64,000 nucleotides of DNA from Ruminococcaceae bacterium HV4-5-B5C (GTDB lineage: Bacteria > Bacillota > Clostridia > Oscillospirales > Acutalibacteraceae), in NCBI GenBank assembly GCA_900184925.1, contig FXYJ02000003.1:62001-126000 (forward strand), in the 5' to 3' direction. Below the pieces are notes generated by a model. The model did not search any database and was not told the origin of the DNA. It saw only the letters and a program-made list of their open reading frames with translations. Shown here piece by piece: positions 34,465 to 44,599 of this stretch. Both the position numbers and the translations under genes were made by a program. Position 1 is the stretch's first letter. Every line of letters begins with the position of its first letter.

Positions 34465-35106
34465 ATGAAAAAGGGCATTATCGGCAAGAAGATCGGCATG
34501 ACGCAGATCTTTGACGAGAAGGGCGCGGTCATCCCTGTTACGGTGATTGAAGCCGGCCCCTGCGCAGTAACGCAGAAGAAAACAGTCGAGAACGACGGCT
34601 ATGCCAGCGTTCAGCTCGGCTACGGCGACATGAAGGCCCAGAAGGTCAGCAAGCCCATGAAGGGCCATTTTGACAAGGCCGGCACTGCACCGAAGAAATC
34701 GCTGCACGAGTTCCGCTTTGATGACACGGAAGCTTACAGCGTGGGCGACCTTGTGAAAGCGGATGTTTTCGCGTCGGGCGACAAAGTGGATGTTACGGCA
34801 GTCAGCAAAGGTAAAGGATATGCCGGCGTCATCAAGCGCTGGAACTTCCAGCGCCTCAAGGAATCCCACGGCACGGGCCCGGTTGCACGCCACGGCGGCT
34901 CCAACGGCTCGAACTCGGATCCTTCCAGAGTTTTCCCGGGCATGAAGATGGCCGGACATCTCGGCGCAGAGCAGGTCACGGTGCAGAACCTGACCGTTGC
35001 GAAAGTGGATGCCGAAAACAACCTCATCGCCATCCGGGGCGCGGTTCCCGGCCCGAACGGCGGCATCGTAGTCATCCGTGACAGCGTCAAAGCTGCCAAG
35101 GCGTGA
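34465..35106 (+). CDS. rplC: Ribosomal protein L3
   Basis: This 213-residue large-subunit protein reaches the peptidyl transferase centre through its extended loop. Conserved segments are [16 protein letters not shown] at the start, [15 protein letters not shown] in the middle and [19 protein letters not shown] before AGHLG. AAGGAGG precedes ATG 34465. The 70-base gap after rpsJ is among the larger ones in the cluster, and I see no promoter in it. Confidence 0.98.
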   Translation: MKKGIIGKKIGMTQIFDEKGAVIPVTVIEAGPCAVTQKKTVENDGYASVQLGYGDMKAQKVSKPMKGHFDKAGTAPKKSLHEFRFDDTEAYSVGDLVKADVFASGDKVDVTAVSKGKGYAGVIKRWNFQRLKESHGTGPVARHGGSNGSNSDPSRVFPGMKMAGHLGAEQVTVQNLTVAKVDAENNLIAIRGAVPGPNGGIVVIRDSVKAAKA

Positions 35107-35123
35107 GGGAAGGAGGAACAGGA

Positions 35124-35747
35124 ATGCCTACAGTAGCAGTATTCGATATGGCCGGCAAGGAAGTCGAAAAGATGGACCTTTCCGAGACTGTATTCGGGAT
35201 TGAGCCGAACGAATCGGCAATGCACGACGTGGTGATTGCACACCTGGCCAACATGCGTCAGGGAACGCAGTCCGCTCTTACCCGCTCGGAGGTTGCCGGC
35301 GGCGGAAGAAAACCGTGGAGGCAGAAGGGAACGGGCCACGCAAGGCAGGGTTCCATCCGTGCTCCGCAGTGGAAACACGGCGGCGTTGTGTTCGCCCCGA
35401 AGCCGCGTGACTACTCCATGACGCTCAACAAAAAGGTGAAGCGTCTTGCCATGAAGTCCGCTCTTTCGAGCAAGGTTGCCGACAATGAAATCATCGTCGT
35501 CGACAAGATCGCGATGGATTCCTACAAAACGAAGGAAATCGCGGCCATGCTCAAAGCAGTCGGCTCCGACAAAAAAGCGCTCATCGTCCTGCCTCAGGCG
35601 GACGAAAAAGTGGTCGCTTCCGCAGCCAATATTCCTGGTGTGAAGACCGCTGCGGTCAATACCCTGAACGTTTACGACATCCTCAACGCCGACAAGTTCA
35701 TCGTGGTGAAGGACGCCGTGGCACGCATCGAGGAGGTGTATGCTTAA
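35124..35747 (+). CDS. rplD: Ribosomal protein L4
   Basis: The 207-residue protein lines the exit tunnel with its extended loop ([19 protein letters not shown] near residues 60-78). ATG 35124 ([14 protein letters not shown]) is chosen because AAGGAGGAAC precedes it; the open frame begins 21 bases earlier. In E. coli this protein represses its own operon through the leader, and the leader here has matching attenuator features. The stop codon abuts the rplW start. Confidence 0.97.
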   Translation: MPTVAVFDMAGKEVEKMDLSETVFGIEPNESAMHDVVIAHLANMRQGTQSALTRSEVAGGGRKPWRQKGTGHARQGSIRAPQWKHGGVVFAPKPRDYSMTLNKKVKRLAMKSALSSKVADNEIIVVDKIAMDSYKTKEIAAMLKAVGSDKKALIVLPQADEKVVASAANIPGVKTAAVNTLNVYDILNADKFIVVKDAVARIEEVYA

Positions 35748-36038
35748 ATGGCAGCGCAGGACATTATCCTCCGCCCGGTCATTTCCGAAAAAAGCATGGC
35801 CGGCATCGGGGAAAAGAAATATACCTTCCGCGTAGCGGGAAGCGCTACGAAAATCGACATCGCCAGAGCCTGTGAAGAGCTTTTCGGCGTGAAAGTTGCC
35901 AAGGTAGCCACTCTGCATGTCCGCGGCCGTTTCCGCCGCCAGGGCAAGAGCGCAGGCTACACCAGTTCATGGAAAAAGGCGGTCGTAACCCTGAAACCCG
36001 ACAGCAAGACGATCGAATTTTTCGACAGCATGATGTGA
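35748..36038 (+). CDS. rplW: Ribosomal protein L23
   Basis: The 96-residue protein sits at the tunnel exit and docks trigger factor and SRP. It begins AAQDIILRPVISEKSMAGIG and contains KVATLHVRGRFRRQGKS. It starts on the base after the rplD stop, so translation is coupled. The ribosome site (GAGGTG) lies in the rplD coding end. Confidence 0.97.
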   Translation: MAAQDIILRPVISEKSMAGIGEKKYTFRVAGSATKIDIARACEELFGVKVAKVATLHVRGRFRRQGKSAGYTSSWKKAVVTLKPDSKTIEFFDSMM

Positions 36039-36108
36039 TTCCGCGTTTCGCGGAGGCATGGATGGGGAATTGGCAATCCCCGCAAAGCCGTCATGAGGAG
36101 TGTGAAAT

Positions 36109-36942
36109 ATGCCAACAATAAACTTTAAGCCGACTACGGCTTCCCGGCGCAACATGTCTGCAATGGATTACAGCGGACTGACGAAAAAAGCACCGGAAAA
36201 GAGCCTGCTGGCTTCCAAGCAAAAGAATTCCGGCCGCAACAGCTACGGCCGCATCACCGTCCGCCACCGCGGCGGCGGCAACCGCAAGAAGTACCGTATT
36301 ATCGATTTTAAGCGCCGTAAATTCGACGCTCCCGCGAAAGTCGCGAGCATCGAGTACGACCCGAACCGCAGCGCGTTTATCGCCCTTCTGCAGTATGAGG
36401 ACGGCGACAAGAGCTACATCATCGCGCCGGAAGGCGTGAAGGTCGGCGACACGCTCGTCGCGGGCACCGCGGCCGATATCAAGCCGGGCAACGCCCTTCC
36501 GCTTGAGAACATCCCCGTCGGCACGTTCATCCACAACGTCGAGCTTTACCCCGGAAAAGGTGCGCAGCTTGCCCGCGCGGCAGGCATCATGGCACAGCTT
36601 ATGGCAAAAGAGAACGGCCTCGCGCTGCTCCGTCTGCCTTCCGGCGAGCTCCGCAACGTTCCGATCAACTGCATGGCGACAATCGGCCAGGTCAGCAATA
36701 TCGACCACGAGAACATGAAGATCGGCAAGGCGGGCCGCAAGCGTCACATGGGCTGGCGCCCAACCGTGCGCGGTTCCGTTATGAACCCGAACGACCACCC
36801 GCACGGCGGCGGCGAAGGCAGAGCGCCTATCGGACGCCCCGGACCGGTTACCCCGTGGGGCAAGCCGACTTTGGGTTACAAGACGCGTTCGCATCACAAC
36901 CGCTCCGACCGCTTTATTGTGAAGCGCAGGAACGGCAAATAA
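36109..36942 (+). CDS. rplB: Ribosomal protein L2
   Basis: The 277-residue primary 23S-binding protein contributes to the peptidyl transferase region. Typical segments are [20 protein letters not shown] (about 44-63) and [20 protein letters not shown], which holds the conserved His important for activity. The length is standard. ATG 36109 follows GAGGAGTG. Confidence 0.98.
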   Translation: MPTINFKPTTASRRNMSAMDYSGLTKKAPEKSLLASKQKNSGRNSYGRITVRHRGGGNRKKYRIIDFKRRKFDAPAKVASIEYDPNRSAFIALLQYEDGDKSYIIAPEGVKVGDTLVAGTAADIKPGNALPLENIPVGTFIHNVELYPGKGAQLARAAGIMAQLMAKENGLALLRLPSGELRNVPINCMATIGQVSNIDHENMKIGKAGRKRHMGWRPTVRGSVMNPNDHPHGGGEGRAPIGRPGPVTPWGKPTLGYKTRSHHNRSDRFIVKRRNGK

Positions 36943-36967
36943 GCGTGCGGAAAGGAGCTTGTGAGTT

Positions 36968-37258
36968 ATGAGCAGAAGCATTAAAAAGGGTCCTTATGTT
37001 CAGACCGTTCTGCTGAAGAGGATTCAGGAAATGAATAAGGCCGGTGAGAAAAAGATCGTCAAGACCTGGAGCAGATCCTCCACGATCTTCCCGGATTTTG
37101 TCGGCCATACCATTGCGGTTCACGACGGCCGCAAGCATGTCCCCGTGTATGTCACGGAGGATATGGTCGGCCACAGGCTCGGCGAATTTGCGCCGACCCG
37201 TACTTTCCGCGGACATTCCGGTTCCAAGACGACCGCACCGGCGTCTTCGGGTAAATAA
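36968..37258 (+). CDS. rpsS: Ribosomal protein S19
   Basis: The 96-residue small-subunit protein forms a head-domain complex with S13. It begins [20 protein letters not shown] and contains [20 protein letters not shown] and [12 protein letters not shown], all classic S19 signatures. AAAGGAG lies before ATG 36968. Confidence 0.98.
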   Translation: MSRSIKKGPYVQTVLLKRIQEMNKAGEKKIVKTWSRSSTIFPDFVGHTIAVHDGRKHVPVYVTEDMVGHRLGEFAPTRTFRGHSGSKTTAPASSGK

Positions 37259-37279
37259 CGGCTGAAAGGAGTGCACAGC

Positions 37280-37627
37280 ATGGAAGAGAGCATGGAAGCC
37301 AGGGCATACCTGAAATATGCCAGGATTTCCCCCCGAAAAGTCGAAATCGTGCTTGACCTGATCCGCAATAAACCGGCGAACGTTGCCATGGCAATTCTTA
37401 AGAATACGACCAAGGCTGCGAGCGAACCGGTCGCCAAGCTGCTCAAGTCAGCCGTTGCAAATGCAGAAAACAACATGAGCATGGATCCTTCGAAGCTTTA
37501 CGTTTCCCAGTGTTTCGTAAGCCCGGGTCCGATCCTCAAGCGCATTCGTCCCAGAGCACAGGGCCGCGCGTTCCGCATCCTGAAGAGGACGTCGCACGTG
37601 ACCATGGTGCTCAAAGAGAAGGAATAA
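37280..37627 (+). CDS. rplV: Ribosomal protein L22
   Basis: The 115-residue protein lines the exit tunnel opposite L4. It shows [20 protein letters not shown] at the start and [17 protein letters not shown], the tunnel-hairpin region. ATG 37280 is 9 bases after AAAGGAG. ATG 37292 (MEARAYLKY) is a possible alternative that would remove four residues. Confidence 0.96.
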   Translation: MEESMEARAYLKYARISPRKVEIVLDLIRNKPANVAMAILKNTTKAASEPVAKLLKSAVANAENNMSMDPSKLYVSQCFVSPGPILKRIRPRAQGRAFRILKRTSHVTMVLKEKE

Positions 37628-37645
37628 GTGAAGAGGAGGTAAATT

Positions 37646-38320
37646 ATGGGCCAGAAAGTCAATCCACACGGTTTCCGCGTGGGCGTTATCAAAGATTGGG
37701 ACTCCCGCTGGTTCGCCAAGGATGAAGCCTTTGCCGACACGCTCGTCGAAGACTACAAACTGCGTAAGATGCTTCTGAAGCAGCTGAAACCGGCCGGCGT
37801 TCCGAAAGTAGAAATCGAACGCGACGCCTCGAAGGTTCGCATTCATATTCACTGCGCAAAGCCGGGCATTGTTATCGGCAGAGGCGGTGCAGAGATTGAA
37901 AAGCTGCGCCTGCAGTGCGAAAAGTTTCTGGGTAAACCGGTCACGATCAACATCGTGGAGGTCAAGAGCCCTGACACGAACGCACAGCTTGTTGCAGAGA
38001 ACATTGCACAGCAGCTGGAAAAGCGTATCTCCTTCCGCCGTGCCATGAAGCAGTGCATTGGCCGCTCCATGAAGATGGGCGTCAAAGGAATCAAAACGCA
38101 GGTTTCCGGCCGTCTGGGCGGCGCTGAAATCGCGAGACGCGAACAGTACCACGACGGGACGATCCCCCTTCAGACAATCCGCGCCGATATCGACTACGGT
38201 TTTGCCGAAGCCGCGACCACTTACGGCCGCATCGGTGTCAAAGTCTGGATCTACAAGGGTGAAGTCCTTCACGACAACCGCAAACAGCTTCAATCCCGTA
38301 AGGAAGGGGGCGGCAGGTAA
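37646..38320 (+). CDS. rpsC: Ribosomal protein S3
   Basis: The 224-residue protein shapes the mRNA entry site and has helicase activity with S4 and S5. It starts [20 protein letters not shown], has a KH domain ([15 protein letters not shown] near residue 72) and a C-terminal S3 domain ([20 protein letters not shown]). Its stop codon shares one base with the rplP start. Confidence 0.98.
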   Translation: MGQKVNPHGFRVGVIKDWDSRWFAKDEAFADTLVEDYKLRKMLLKQLKPAGVPKVEIERDASKVRIHIHCAKPGIVIGRGGAEIEKLRLQCEKFLGKPVTINIVEVKSPDTNAQLVAENIAQQLEKRISFRRAMKQCIGRSMKMGVKGIKTQVSGRLGGAEIARREQYHDGTIPLQTIRADIDYGFAEAATTYGRIGVKVWIYKGEVLHDNRKQLQSRKEGGGR

Positions 38321-38748
38321 TGCTGATGCCAAAACGCGTGAAATACCGCAAAGTGCAGCGCGGCCGGATGACCGGCAAGTGCCTGCGCGGCAATAAAGTC
38401 GATTACGGCGAATACGGCCTTCAGGCGCTGGAGCCGGCATGGATCACCGCCAACCAGATCGAAGCAGCCCGTGTCGCAATGACACGTTACACGAAGAGAT
38501 TCGGCCAGGTCTGGACGAAGATTTTCCCGGACAAACCGGTCACGAAGAAACCTGCCGAAGTCCGCATGGGCTCCGGAAAAGGCGCTCCCGAGTACTGGGT
38601 CGCCGTGGTAAAGCCAGGCCGCGTCATGTTCGAGATGGGTGGAATTCCCGAGGAGACAGCCAAGGAAGCCCTTCGCCTCGCCTCGAATAAACTGCCGATC
38701 AAATGCAAAATCGTCACTAAGGAAGAAACGGGTGGTGAGCAGTCATGA
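38320..38748 (+). CDS. rplP: Ribosomal protein L16
   Basis: The 142-residue protein supports tRNA binding at the A site. It begins [20 protein letters not shown] and contains QLW/R-type conserved blocks such as [23 protein letters not shown] 38320 overlaps the rpsC stop by one base, and its own stop overlaps the rpmC start by four. Confidence 0.98.
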   Translation: MLMPKRVKYRKVQRGRMTGKCLRGNKVDYGEYGLQALEPAWITANQIEAARVAMTRYTKRFGQVWTKIFPDKPVTKKPAEVRMGSGKGAPEYWVAVVKPGRVMFEMGGIPEETAKEALRLASNKLPIKCKIVTKEETGGEQS

Positions 38749-38945
38749 AGGCCTCAGAAGTCAGAGATATGACCACGGAAGAACTGGAAAGCAAACTGAA
38801 GGATCTTAAGGCCGAGCTCTTCAACCTCCGCTTCCAGCATTCGATCAACCAGCTCGAGAACCCGATGCGGATTCAGGTCGTCAAGAAAGACATTGCCCGC
38901 GTGAAGACGATTCTGCGCGAGAATGAGCTGAAAGAAGAAGCGTAA
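38745..38945 (+). CDS. rpmC: Ribosomal protein L29
   Basis: The 66-residue two-helix protein lies near the tunnel exit. It has [20 protein letters not shown] and [20 protein letters not shown], the family's signature. It starts in an ATGA overlap with rplP, so the two are translationally coupled. Confidence 0.97.
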   Translation: MKASEVRDMTTEELESKLKDLKAELFNLRFQHSINQLENPMRIQVVKKDIARVKTILRENELKEEA

Positions 38946-38963
38946 GGGAAGGGAGGATGCACC

Positions 38964-39221
38964 GTGAGCGACAGAAATATCAGAAAAACCGAGGTCGGTA
39001 AGGTCGTCAGCAACAAGATGGATAAGACCATCGTCGTTGCCGTCGAAGACAGTGTTAAGCACCCGATCTACAAAAAGGTCATCAAGCGTACCGTCAGGCT
39101 CAAAGCCCATGACGAGAACAATGAATGTTCAATCGGCGATCGCGTGCGTGTGATGGAGACCCGTCCCCTGAGCAAGGATAAAAGATGGCGTCTTATCAAA
39201 ATATTGGAGAAGGCCAAGTAG
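38964..39221 (+). CDS. rpsQ: Ribosomal protein S17
   Basis: The 85-residue OB-fold protein binds 16S rRNA early in assembly. It shows [20 protein letters not shown] and [23 protein letters not shown] 38964 is the start, 9 bases after GGGAGG. Confidence 0.97.
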   Translation: MSDRNIRKTEVGKVVSNKMDKTIVVAVEDSVKHPIYKKVIKRTVRLKAHDENNECSIGDRVRVMETRPLSKDKRWRLIKILEKAK

Positions 39222-39251
39222 CCTTGGCCCCGTGCAAAGGAGGAACGCACC

Positions 39252-39620
39252 GTGATTCAACAGCAGACTTACCTTAATGTTGCCGACAACACCGGCGCGA
39301 AGCAGCTGATGTGCATTCGCGTTCTTGGCGGCACAGGCAGAAGGTATGCAAATATCGGCGACGTAATCGTCGCTTCGGTCAAGAAAGCGGCCCCCGGCGG
39401 CACCGTCAAGAAGGGCGACGTAGTCAAGGCCGTAGTTGTGCGCACCGCTTCGGGCGTCCGTCGCGAGGACGGGACCTACATCCGCTTCGACGAGAATGCG
39501 GCCGTGCTCATCGGCGATGACAAGAACCCGAAAGGCACGCGTATTTTCGGGCCTGTGGCCCGCGAACTGCGCGACAGGGATTATGTCAAGATCCTGAGCC
39601 TTGCCCCTGAAGTGCTTTAA
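39252..39620 (+). CDS. rplN: Ribosomal protein L14
   Basis: The 122-residue protein lies at the subunit interface (bridge B5 region). Conserved blocks are [20 protein letters not shown] and [20 protein letters not shown], then [17 protein letters not shown] 39252 follows AAGGAGG. Confidence 0.98.
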   Translation: MIQQQTYLNVADNTGAKQLMCIRVLGGTGRRYANIGDVIVASVKKAAPGGTVKKGDVVKAVVVRTASGVRREDGTYIRFDENAAVLIGDDKNPKGTRIFGPVARELRDRDYVKILSLAPEVL

Positions 39621-39636
39621 TGGGAGGTGCTCTGTG

Positions 39637-39957
39637 ATGAAAAATAACATTCATGTGAAGACGGGTGACACCGTCGTCGTGCTGAGCGGAAAAGACCGCG
39701 GCAAGAAGGGGAAGGTCCTTCAGGTCAGCCCCAAAGAGGGCAAGGTCATCGTTGAGAAGATCAACATCGTCTCCAAGCATGTAAAAGCACGCAAACCGGG
39801 AGACGAGAGCGGCATCATTAAAGCCGAAGGTGCCATGTACGCCTGCAAGGTCCAGATCGTTTGTCCTCACTGCGGCAAACCGACGCGTGTCAGCCACAAG
39901 ATTTTTGAGGACGGCACGAAGTCGCGCATTTGTAAAAAATGCGGCGAAGCGCTGTAA
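39637..39957 (+). CDS. rplX: Ribosomal protein L24, zinc-ribbon form
   Basis: The 106-residue assembly initiator has an N-terminal KOW domain ([20 protein letters not shown]). Its C-terminal part holds two CxxC pairs, CPHC and CKKC, which would bind zinc as in other Bacillota L24 proteins of this form. ATG 39637 lies 7 bases after GGGAGGTG; GTG 39634 is an alternative. Confidence 0.96.
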   Translation: MKNNIHVKTGDTVVVLSGKDRGKKGKVLQVSPKEGKVIVEKINIVSKHVKARKPGDESGIIKAEGAMYACKVQIVCPHCGKPTRVSHKIFEDGTKSRICKKCGEAL

Positions 39958-39968
39958 GGAGGAGAAAC

Positions 39969-40511
39969 ATGGCAGCAAGACTGAAAGAGTACTATCAGAA
40001 GGAAGCCGCACCGGCCCTGATGAAGAAGTTTTCCTACAAGAGCGTCATGCAGATCCCGAAGTTCGACAAAATTGTCATCAACGTGGGAGCTGGAGATGCC
40101 AAGGAAAATTCCAAGGTGATTGATTCGGTCATTACCGACCTCTCCGCCATCACCGGCCAGCGGCCGATGATCTGCACCGCGAAGAAATCCGTCGCGAACT
40201 TCAAGCTCCGTGTGGGCATGAAGATTGGCGTGAAGGTTACACTCCGCGGCGACCGGATGTATGAGTTCATGGATCGCCTCTTCAACGTGGCGCTCCCGCG
40301 TGTCCGCGACTTCCGCGGCATCAACGCGAACTCGTTTGACGGACGCGGTAACTACAACATGGGCGTCAAAGAACAGCTTATTTTCCCGGAGATCGAGTAC
40401 GACAAGGTCGACAAGGTCCGCGGGATGGACATCTGCTTTGTGACGACGGCAAAAACCGACGAGGAATCCAGAGAGCTTCTGAAGCTTATGGGCGCCCCGT
40501 TCGCGAAATAA
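39969..40511 (+). CDS. rplE: Ribosomal protein L5
   Basis: The 180-residue protein binds 5S rRNA and contacts P-site tRNA. It contains [40 protein letters not shown] and [23 protein letters not shown] 39969 follows AAGGAGGAG; an upstream in-frame extension lies in the rplX coding end and is rejected. Confidence 0.98.
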   Translation: MAARLKEYYQKEAAPALMKKFSYKSVMQIPKFDKIVINVGAGDAKENSKVIDSVITDLSAITGQRPMICTAKKSVANFKLRVGMKIGVKVTLRGDRMYEFMDRLFNVALPRVRDFRGINANSFDGRGNYNMGVKEQLIFPEIEYDKVDKVRGMDICFVTTAKTDEESRELLKLMGAPFAK

Positions 40512-40523
40512 GGAGGGTTCACT

Positions 40524-40709
40524 GTGGCCAAGACTTCAATGAAGATTAAACAGAGCCGCCCTGCGAAGTATTCGACGCGCGCTTACAACAGATGCAAGAT
40601 CTGCGGCAGGCCGCACGCCTACCTTCGCAAGTTCGGCGTCTGCCGTATCTGCTTCCGTGAGCTTGCCTACAAAGGCGAGATCCCGGGCGTCAGAAAGGCA
40701 AGCTGGTAA
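40524..40709 (+). CDS. rpsZ: Ribosomal protein S14, zinc-binding type
   Basis: The 61-residue short form of S14 carries two CxxC pairs (CKIC and CRIC, residues about 24-43) that hold zinc. It has [20 protein letters not shown] and [11 protein letters not shown] at the end. Many Bacillota keep a second zinc-free S14 elsewhere, which cannot be checked here. GTG 40524 follows AAGGAGG. Confidence 0.97.
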   Translation: MAKTSMKIKQSRPAKYSTRAYNRCKICGRPHAYLRKFGVCRICFRELAYKGEIPGVRKASW

Positions 40710-40730
40710 GGCTGAGAAGGAGGTAACGGC

Positions 40731-41129
40731 ATGCAAATCACAGATACGATCGCCGATCTGCTTACCCGCATTCGCAATGCGAGCAGCGCCAGACACGACA
40801 CCGTGGAGATTCCCGCTTCCAACATGAAGAAGGCCATTGTGCAGATCCTCGCAAACGAGGGCTACATCAAGGGGTTCACGGTTACGGACGACGGCAAGCA
40901 GGGCGTTATCAAAGTGACTTTGAAATACGGTGAAGGCAAAACGGCCGCCATCAACGGCCTGCAGAGGGTTTCTAAGCCCGGCCTTCGCATTTACCGCAAC
41001 GCGGATGAACTGCCGAAAGTCATGAAGGGCCTCGGCATCGCCATCGTTTCCACGTCCAGGGGCGTTATGACGGACCGTCAGGCCCGCAAGGAAAACGTAG
41101 GCGGCGAAGTCCTCGCGTTCATCTGGTAA
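40731..41129 (+). CDS. rpsH: Ribosomal protein S8
   Basis: The 132-residue central-domain protein binds helix 21 of 16S rRNA. It begins [20 protein letters not shown] and ends with [20 protein letters not shown], the conserved RNA-binding block. GAAGGAGG precedes ATG 40731. Confidence 0.98.
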   Translation: MQITDTIADLLTRIRNASSARHDTVEIPASNMKKAIVQILANEGYIKGFTVTDDGKQGVIKVTLKYGEGKTAAINGLQRVSKPGLRIYRNADELPKVMKGLGIAIVSTSRGVMTDRQARKENVGGEVLAFIW

Positions 41130-41146
41130 GATAAGGGGGTGCAGCA

Positions 41147-41695
41147 ATGTCGCGAATTGGAAGAAAACCCATAAATATTCCCGCCGGCGTCACCGTTTCG
41201 GTTGACGGCAGCGTTGTTGCCGTAAAGGGCCCGAAGGGCGCTCTCACGGCGAAGGTTCACCCGAACATGAGTGTGAAGGTGGAGGGCAGCGAGGTCCTTG
41301 TGACCCGCCCGAACGACGATAAGGAAAACAGGTCTCTGCACGGAACGACACGCACAGTCATCAACAACATGGTGATCGGTGTGACGGAGGGCTTCAAAAA
41401 GGAGCTCGAGGTCAACGGTGTCGGTTATCGTGCCCAGAAGCAGGGCAGCAATCTTGTGATGAACCTCGGCTATTCGCATCAGGTGATCATTCCGGAGATT
41501 CCGGGTATCACCATCGAGTGCCCGACGGCGAACAAAATTGTTATCCTGGGCCCCGACAAACAGCAGGTTGGCCAGTTTGCAGCGGAAGTCCGCGAGAAAC
41601 GTCCGCCGGAGCCGTATAAGGGCAAGGGCATCAAGTACGCGGGCGAGTATATCCGCCGTAAGGAAGGCAAAGCCGGCAAAGGCGCCAAGAAGTAA
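41147..41695 (+). CDS. rplF: Ribosomal protein L6
   Basis: The 182-residue protein stabilises the factor-binding region. It begins SRIGRKPINIPAGVTVSVDG and ends with PPEPYKGKGIKYAGEYIRRK, both diagnostic. AAGGGGGTG precedes ATG 41147. Confidence 0.98.
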   Translation: MSRIGRKPINIPAGVTVSVDGSVVAVKGPKGALTAKVHPNMSVKVEGSEVLVTRPNDDKENRSLHGTTRTVINNMVIGVTEGFKKELEVNGVGYRAQKQGSNLVMNLGYSHQVIIPEIPGITIECPTANKIVILGPDKQQVGQFAAEVREKRPPEPYKGKGIKYAGEYIRRKEGKAGKGAKK

Positions 41696-41708
41696 GGAGT
41701 GAATCGCA

Positions 41709-42068
41709 ATGGTGAATAAGGCCGATTTGAACAAGGCCAGACTGCACCGCCACACCAGAGTGCGCGGCAAGATCAGCGGTACGGGCGAGTGCCCGCGCCT
41801 GAACGTTTTTCGCTCTGCCAAGAACATTTACGCTCAGATCATCGACGATGAAAAAGGCGTGACGCTTGCGGCTGCTTCTTCGCTCGACAAGGAGTTCTCC
41901 GGCAACGGCGGAAACAAGGATGCGGCCCGCAAGGTCGGCGAGGCAGTCGCCAAACGCGCCGCTGAAAAGGGAATCGAACAGGTCGTATTTGACCGCGGCG
42001 GCTATGTGTATCACGGCCGCGTCAAAGAACTGGCCGAAGGCGCCCGCGAGGGCGGCCTCAAGTTCTAA
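41709..42068 (+). CDS. rplR: Ribosomal protein L18
   Basis: The 119-residue 5S rRNA-binding protein has [20 protein letters not shown] near the N-terminus and [20 protein letters not shown] at the C-terminus. AAGGAG overlaps the rplF stop, 8 bases before ATG 41709. Confidence 0.97.
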   Translation: MVNKADLNKARLHRHTRVRGKISGTGECPRLNVFRSAKNIYAQIIDDEKGVTLAAASSLDKEFSGNGGNKDAARKVGEAVAKRAAEKGIEQVVFDRGGYVYHGRVKELAEGAREGGLKF

Positions 42069-42085
42069 AAGGAGGAGGAAAACTT

Positions 42086-42586
42086 TTGGCTAGGATTGAC
42101 GCTTCAGCAATGGAACTCAAGGAACACGTGGTTGCCATTAACCGTGTTTCCAAAACCGTGAAAGGCGGCCGCATCTTCAAGTTCGCGGCACTCGTCGTCA
42201 TCGGCGACGGAAACGGTACGGTAGGCTTCGGCATCGGCAAGGCCGGCGAAGTTCCGGACGCCATCCGTAAGGGAATCGAAGACGCGAAGAAGAACCTCAT
42301 TAAGATCTCTCTCCGCGGATCCACCATCCCGCACGAGATTATCGGCGCTTACGGCGCAGGCAGAGTGCTTATGAAACCTGCTGCCCCCGGTACCGGCGTC
42401 ATTGCCGGCGGCCCGGTCCGCGCTGTTGTGGAAGCCGCAGGCATCCGCGACATCCGTACGAAGGCCCTCCGCTCCAATAACCCGTGCAATGTGGTCCGTG
42501 CCACCATGGACGGCATGGCAAAACTGCGCAGCGCGCAGCAGGTCGCCCAGACGCGCGGCAAATCAGTGAAAGAAATTTTTGCATAA
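42086..42586 (+). CDS. rpsE: Ribosomal protein S5
   Basis: The 166-residue protein guards translation accuracy and the mRNA entry channel. It shows [20 protein letters not shown], then [20 protein letters not shown] and [20 protein letters not shown]. The start is TTG 42086, 8 bases after AAGGAGGAGG, because no ATG keeps the conserved N-terminus. Confidence 0.97.
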   Translation: MARIDASAMELKEHVVAINRVSKTVKGGRIFKFAALVVIGDGNGTVGFGIGKAGEVPDAIRKGIEDAKKNLIKISLRGSTIPHEIIGAYGAGRVLMKPAAPGTGVIAGGPVRAVVEAAGIRDIRTKALRSNNPCNVVRATMDGMAKLRSAQQVAQTRGKSVKEIFA

Positions 42587-42601
42587 GGAGGGCATAGCAA
42601 T

Positions 42602-42781
42602 ATGGCACAGATGAAAGTAACGCTGGTCAAGAGCTTGATCGGCGCAAAGAAAGACCAGATTGCAACCGCCCACGCTCTTGGTCTTACCAAAATCGGGGAC
42701 ACGTCGGTTCAGCCCGACAACGCCCAGACCAAAGGCAAGGTGGCCAAGATTATCCACCTCATCGAGGTAAGCAACGCATAA
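42602..42781 (+). CDS. rpmD: Ribosomal protein L30
   Basis: Translation of 42602-42781 gives 59 residues starting [19 protein letters not shown], with [15 protein letters not shown] and [15 protein letters not shown] following: a standard bacterial L30. AAGGAGG (42585-42591) precedes ATG 42602. Its position between rpsE and rplO is the usual one. Confidence 0.97.
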   Translation: MAQMKVTLVKSLIGAKKDQIATAHALGLTKIGDTSVQPDNAQTKGKVAKIIHLIEVSNA

Positions 42782-42800
42782 GCAAGGAGGTGTGAATTCT

Positions 42801-43241
42801 ATGAAGTTGAATGACCTGACAGCAGTTCCCGGCTCCAGAAAAGCACCGAAGCGCCTCGGAAGAGGCATCGGCTCCGGTCAGGGAAAGACAGCCGGTAAGG
42901 GACACAAAGGCCAGAAGGCAAGGTCCGGAGGATCCATCCGTCCGGGTTTTGAAGGCGGCCAGATGCCTCTCCAGAGGCGTATCCCGAAGCGCGGCTTCGT
43001 CAACATTTTTGCTAAAGAAATCCAAACCGTGAATATTGGTGCGCTTGAAAAGTTCGAAAACGGAGCGGCGGTCGACACCAAGGCTTTAACTGATGCAGGG
43101 ATCGTGAAAGGGTCCGGCGATGGGATTAAGATTCTCGGGAACGGAAAGCTCACGAAACAACTGACGGTGAAGGCCAATGCTTTCTCTGCCTCCGCGAAAG
43201 AAAAAATTGAAGCGGCCGGCGGGAAGGCAGAGGTGATCTGA
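42801..43241 (+). CDS. rplO: Ribosomal protein L15
   Basis: The 146-residue late-assembly protein has the Gly/Lys-rich N-terminus ([20 protein letters not shown]) and [20 protein letters not shown] 42801 is 8 bases after AAGGAGGTG. The secY start follows its stop by one base. Confidence 0.97.
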   Translation: MKLNDLTAVPGSRKAPKRLGRGIGSGQGKTAGKGHKGQKARSGGSIRPGFEGGQMPLQRRIPKRGFVNIFAKEIQTVNIGALEKFENGAAVDTKALTDAGIVKGSGDGIKILGNGKLTKQLTVKANAFSASAKEKIEAAGGKAEVI

Positions 43242-43242
43242 C

Positions 43243-44583
43243 TTGTTTAAAACGATCAAAAACGCCTGGAACATGCCAGACCTTCGCAAGAAGATGCTGT
43301 TCACGCTGTTTATCATCGTTGTTTTCCGGTTTGGCTCGGCCATACCGGTACCGTTTCTGAACACTGCGGCCCTCAAGTCCGTTATGGACACGGTCGCATC
43401 TTCCGGAACAGCTCTGAGTTACCTTGACACTCTTTCCGGCGGCGCGTTCGCTCAGGCGACGCTGTTTGCCATGAGTGTTACGCCGTATATCAACAGCTCC
43501 ATTGTGATCGAGCTTCTTACCGTTGCCATCCCCGCTCTTGAGCGCATGGCGAAAGAGGGAGAAGAAGGCAGAAAGCGTCTCGGAGCTATCACCCGCTACA
43601 CCGCAGTCTTCCTTGCTTTGCTGCAGGCGGTTTTCTTCTACTTCTACCTGCGCAACAGCGCAGCTGCAGACGGAACGGCCATCGTGAAGTACCGCGACGG
43701 CGGAGCGGGAGTTTTCGCAGCAATCGTCATTATTATGGCGTTTACCGCGGGTGCTTCGCTGATGATGTGGCTTGGCGAGCAGGTGAACCAGCATGGTGTC
43801 GGCAACGGCATCTCCATCCTCCTGTTTGCCGGTATCGTTTCCAGAATGCCGCACGTGTTTAACACGCTGGGTACCTTCTGGAGCGCAGCCAATCAGGATC
43901 CCTCCAGCTACGGCAAGTATTATTTCCTTGTCCCGCTCTTTGTGATCCTGTTCCTCGTCATGATGTGGGTTATCGTTTTCATGTACGACTCCGAACGCCG
44001 CATCCCCGTTCAATACGCCAAGCGCGTTGTCGGGAGGAAGATGTACGGCGGCCAGAGCAGCCACATTCCGATCAAGGTTGGTCTTTCCGGCGTTATGCCG
44101 ATCATTTTTGCAAGTTCGCTTCTGATCGTTCCGGAAACGATCCGCTTCTTCATGGGGAACAACGCCCCGAAGTCCGGTTTCTGGTACAGCTTTTTTGAAG
44201 CCTTCTCCACAACAGGCTGGCTGTACGCTCTTCTCTATTTCATTCTCATTATTGCGTTCGCCTATTTCTATATGACGATCCAGTATAATCCGATTGAGAT
44301 GGCCAATAATCTTCGTCAGAACAATGGCACGATTCCGGGTATCCGTCCCGGAAAACCGACCTCCGACTATATCACGAAGGTCCTTTCCAAAGTAACGTTT
44401 GTCGGTTCGATGTTCCTTGCCTTCATCGCGCTGCTTCCGATTATTTTCGGCGGCTCGACGGGCATGAGCAATCTTTCCATCGGCGGCACTTCGCTGCTGA
44501 TTCTCGCGGGCGTTGCGCTGGAAACCGTGAAACAGATGGAATCCCAGATGATGATGCGGCATTACAAAGGCTTTCTTGATTGA
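43243..44583 (+). CDS. secY: Protein translocase channel subunit SecY
   Basis: The 446-residue channel has ten membrane segments, the first at about 20-38. Typical blocks are FGGTPYI-like SVTPYINSSIVIELLTVAIP, GNGISILLFAGIVSR and the C-terminal GGTSLLILAGVALETVKQME. It moves proteins through or into the membrane with SecE/SecG and SecA. TTG 43243 is the start, with GGCAGAGGTG upstream inside rplO. Confidence 0.97.
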   Translation: MFKTIKNAWNMPDLRKKMLFTLFIIVVFRFGSAIPVPFLNTAALKSVMDTVASSGTALSYLDTLSGGAFAQATLFAMSVTPYINSSIVIELLTVAIPALERMAKEGEEGRKRLGAITRYTAVFLALLQAVFFYFYLRNSAAADGTAIVKYRDGGAGVFAAIVIIMAFTAGASLMMWLGEQVNQHGVGNGISILLFAGIVSRMPHVFNTLGTFWSAANQDPSSYGKYYFLVPLFVILFLVMMWVIVFMYDSERRIPVQYAKRVVGRKMYGGQSSHIPIKVGLSGVMPIIFASSLLIVPETIRFFMGNNAPKSGFWYSFFEAFSTTGWLYALLYFILIIAFAYFYMTIQYNPIEMANNLRQNNGTIPGIRPGKPTSDYITKVLSKVTFVGSMFLAFIALLPIIFGGSTGMSNLSIGGTSLLILAGVALETVKQMESQMMMRHYKGFLD

Positions 44584-44599
44584 GAAGGAGTGAGAAGAA

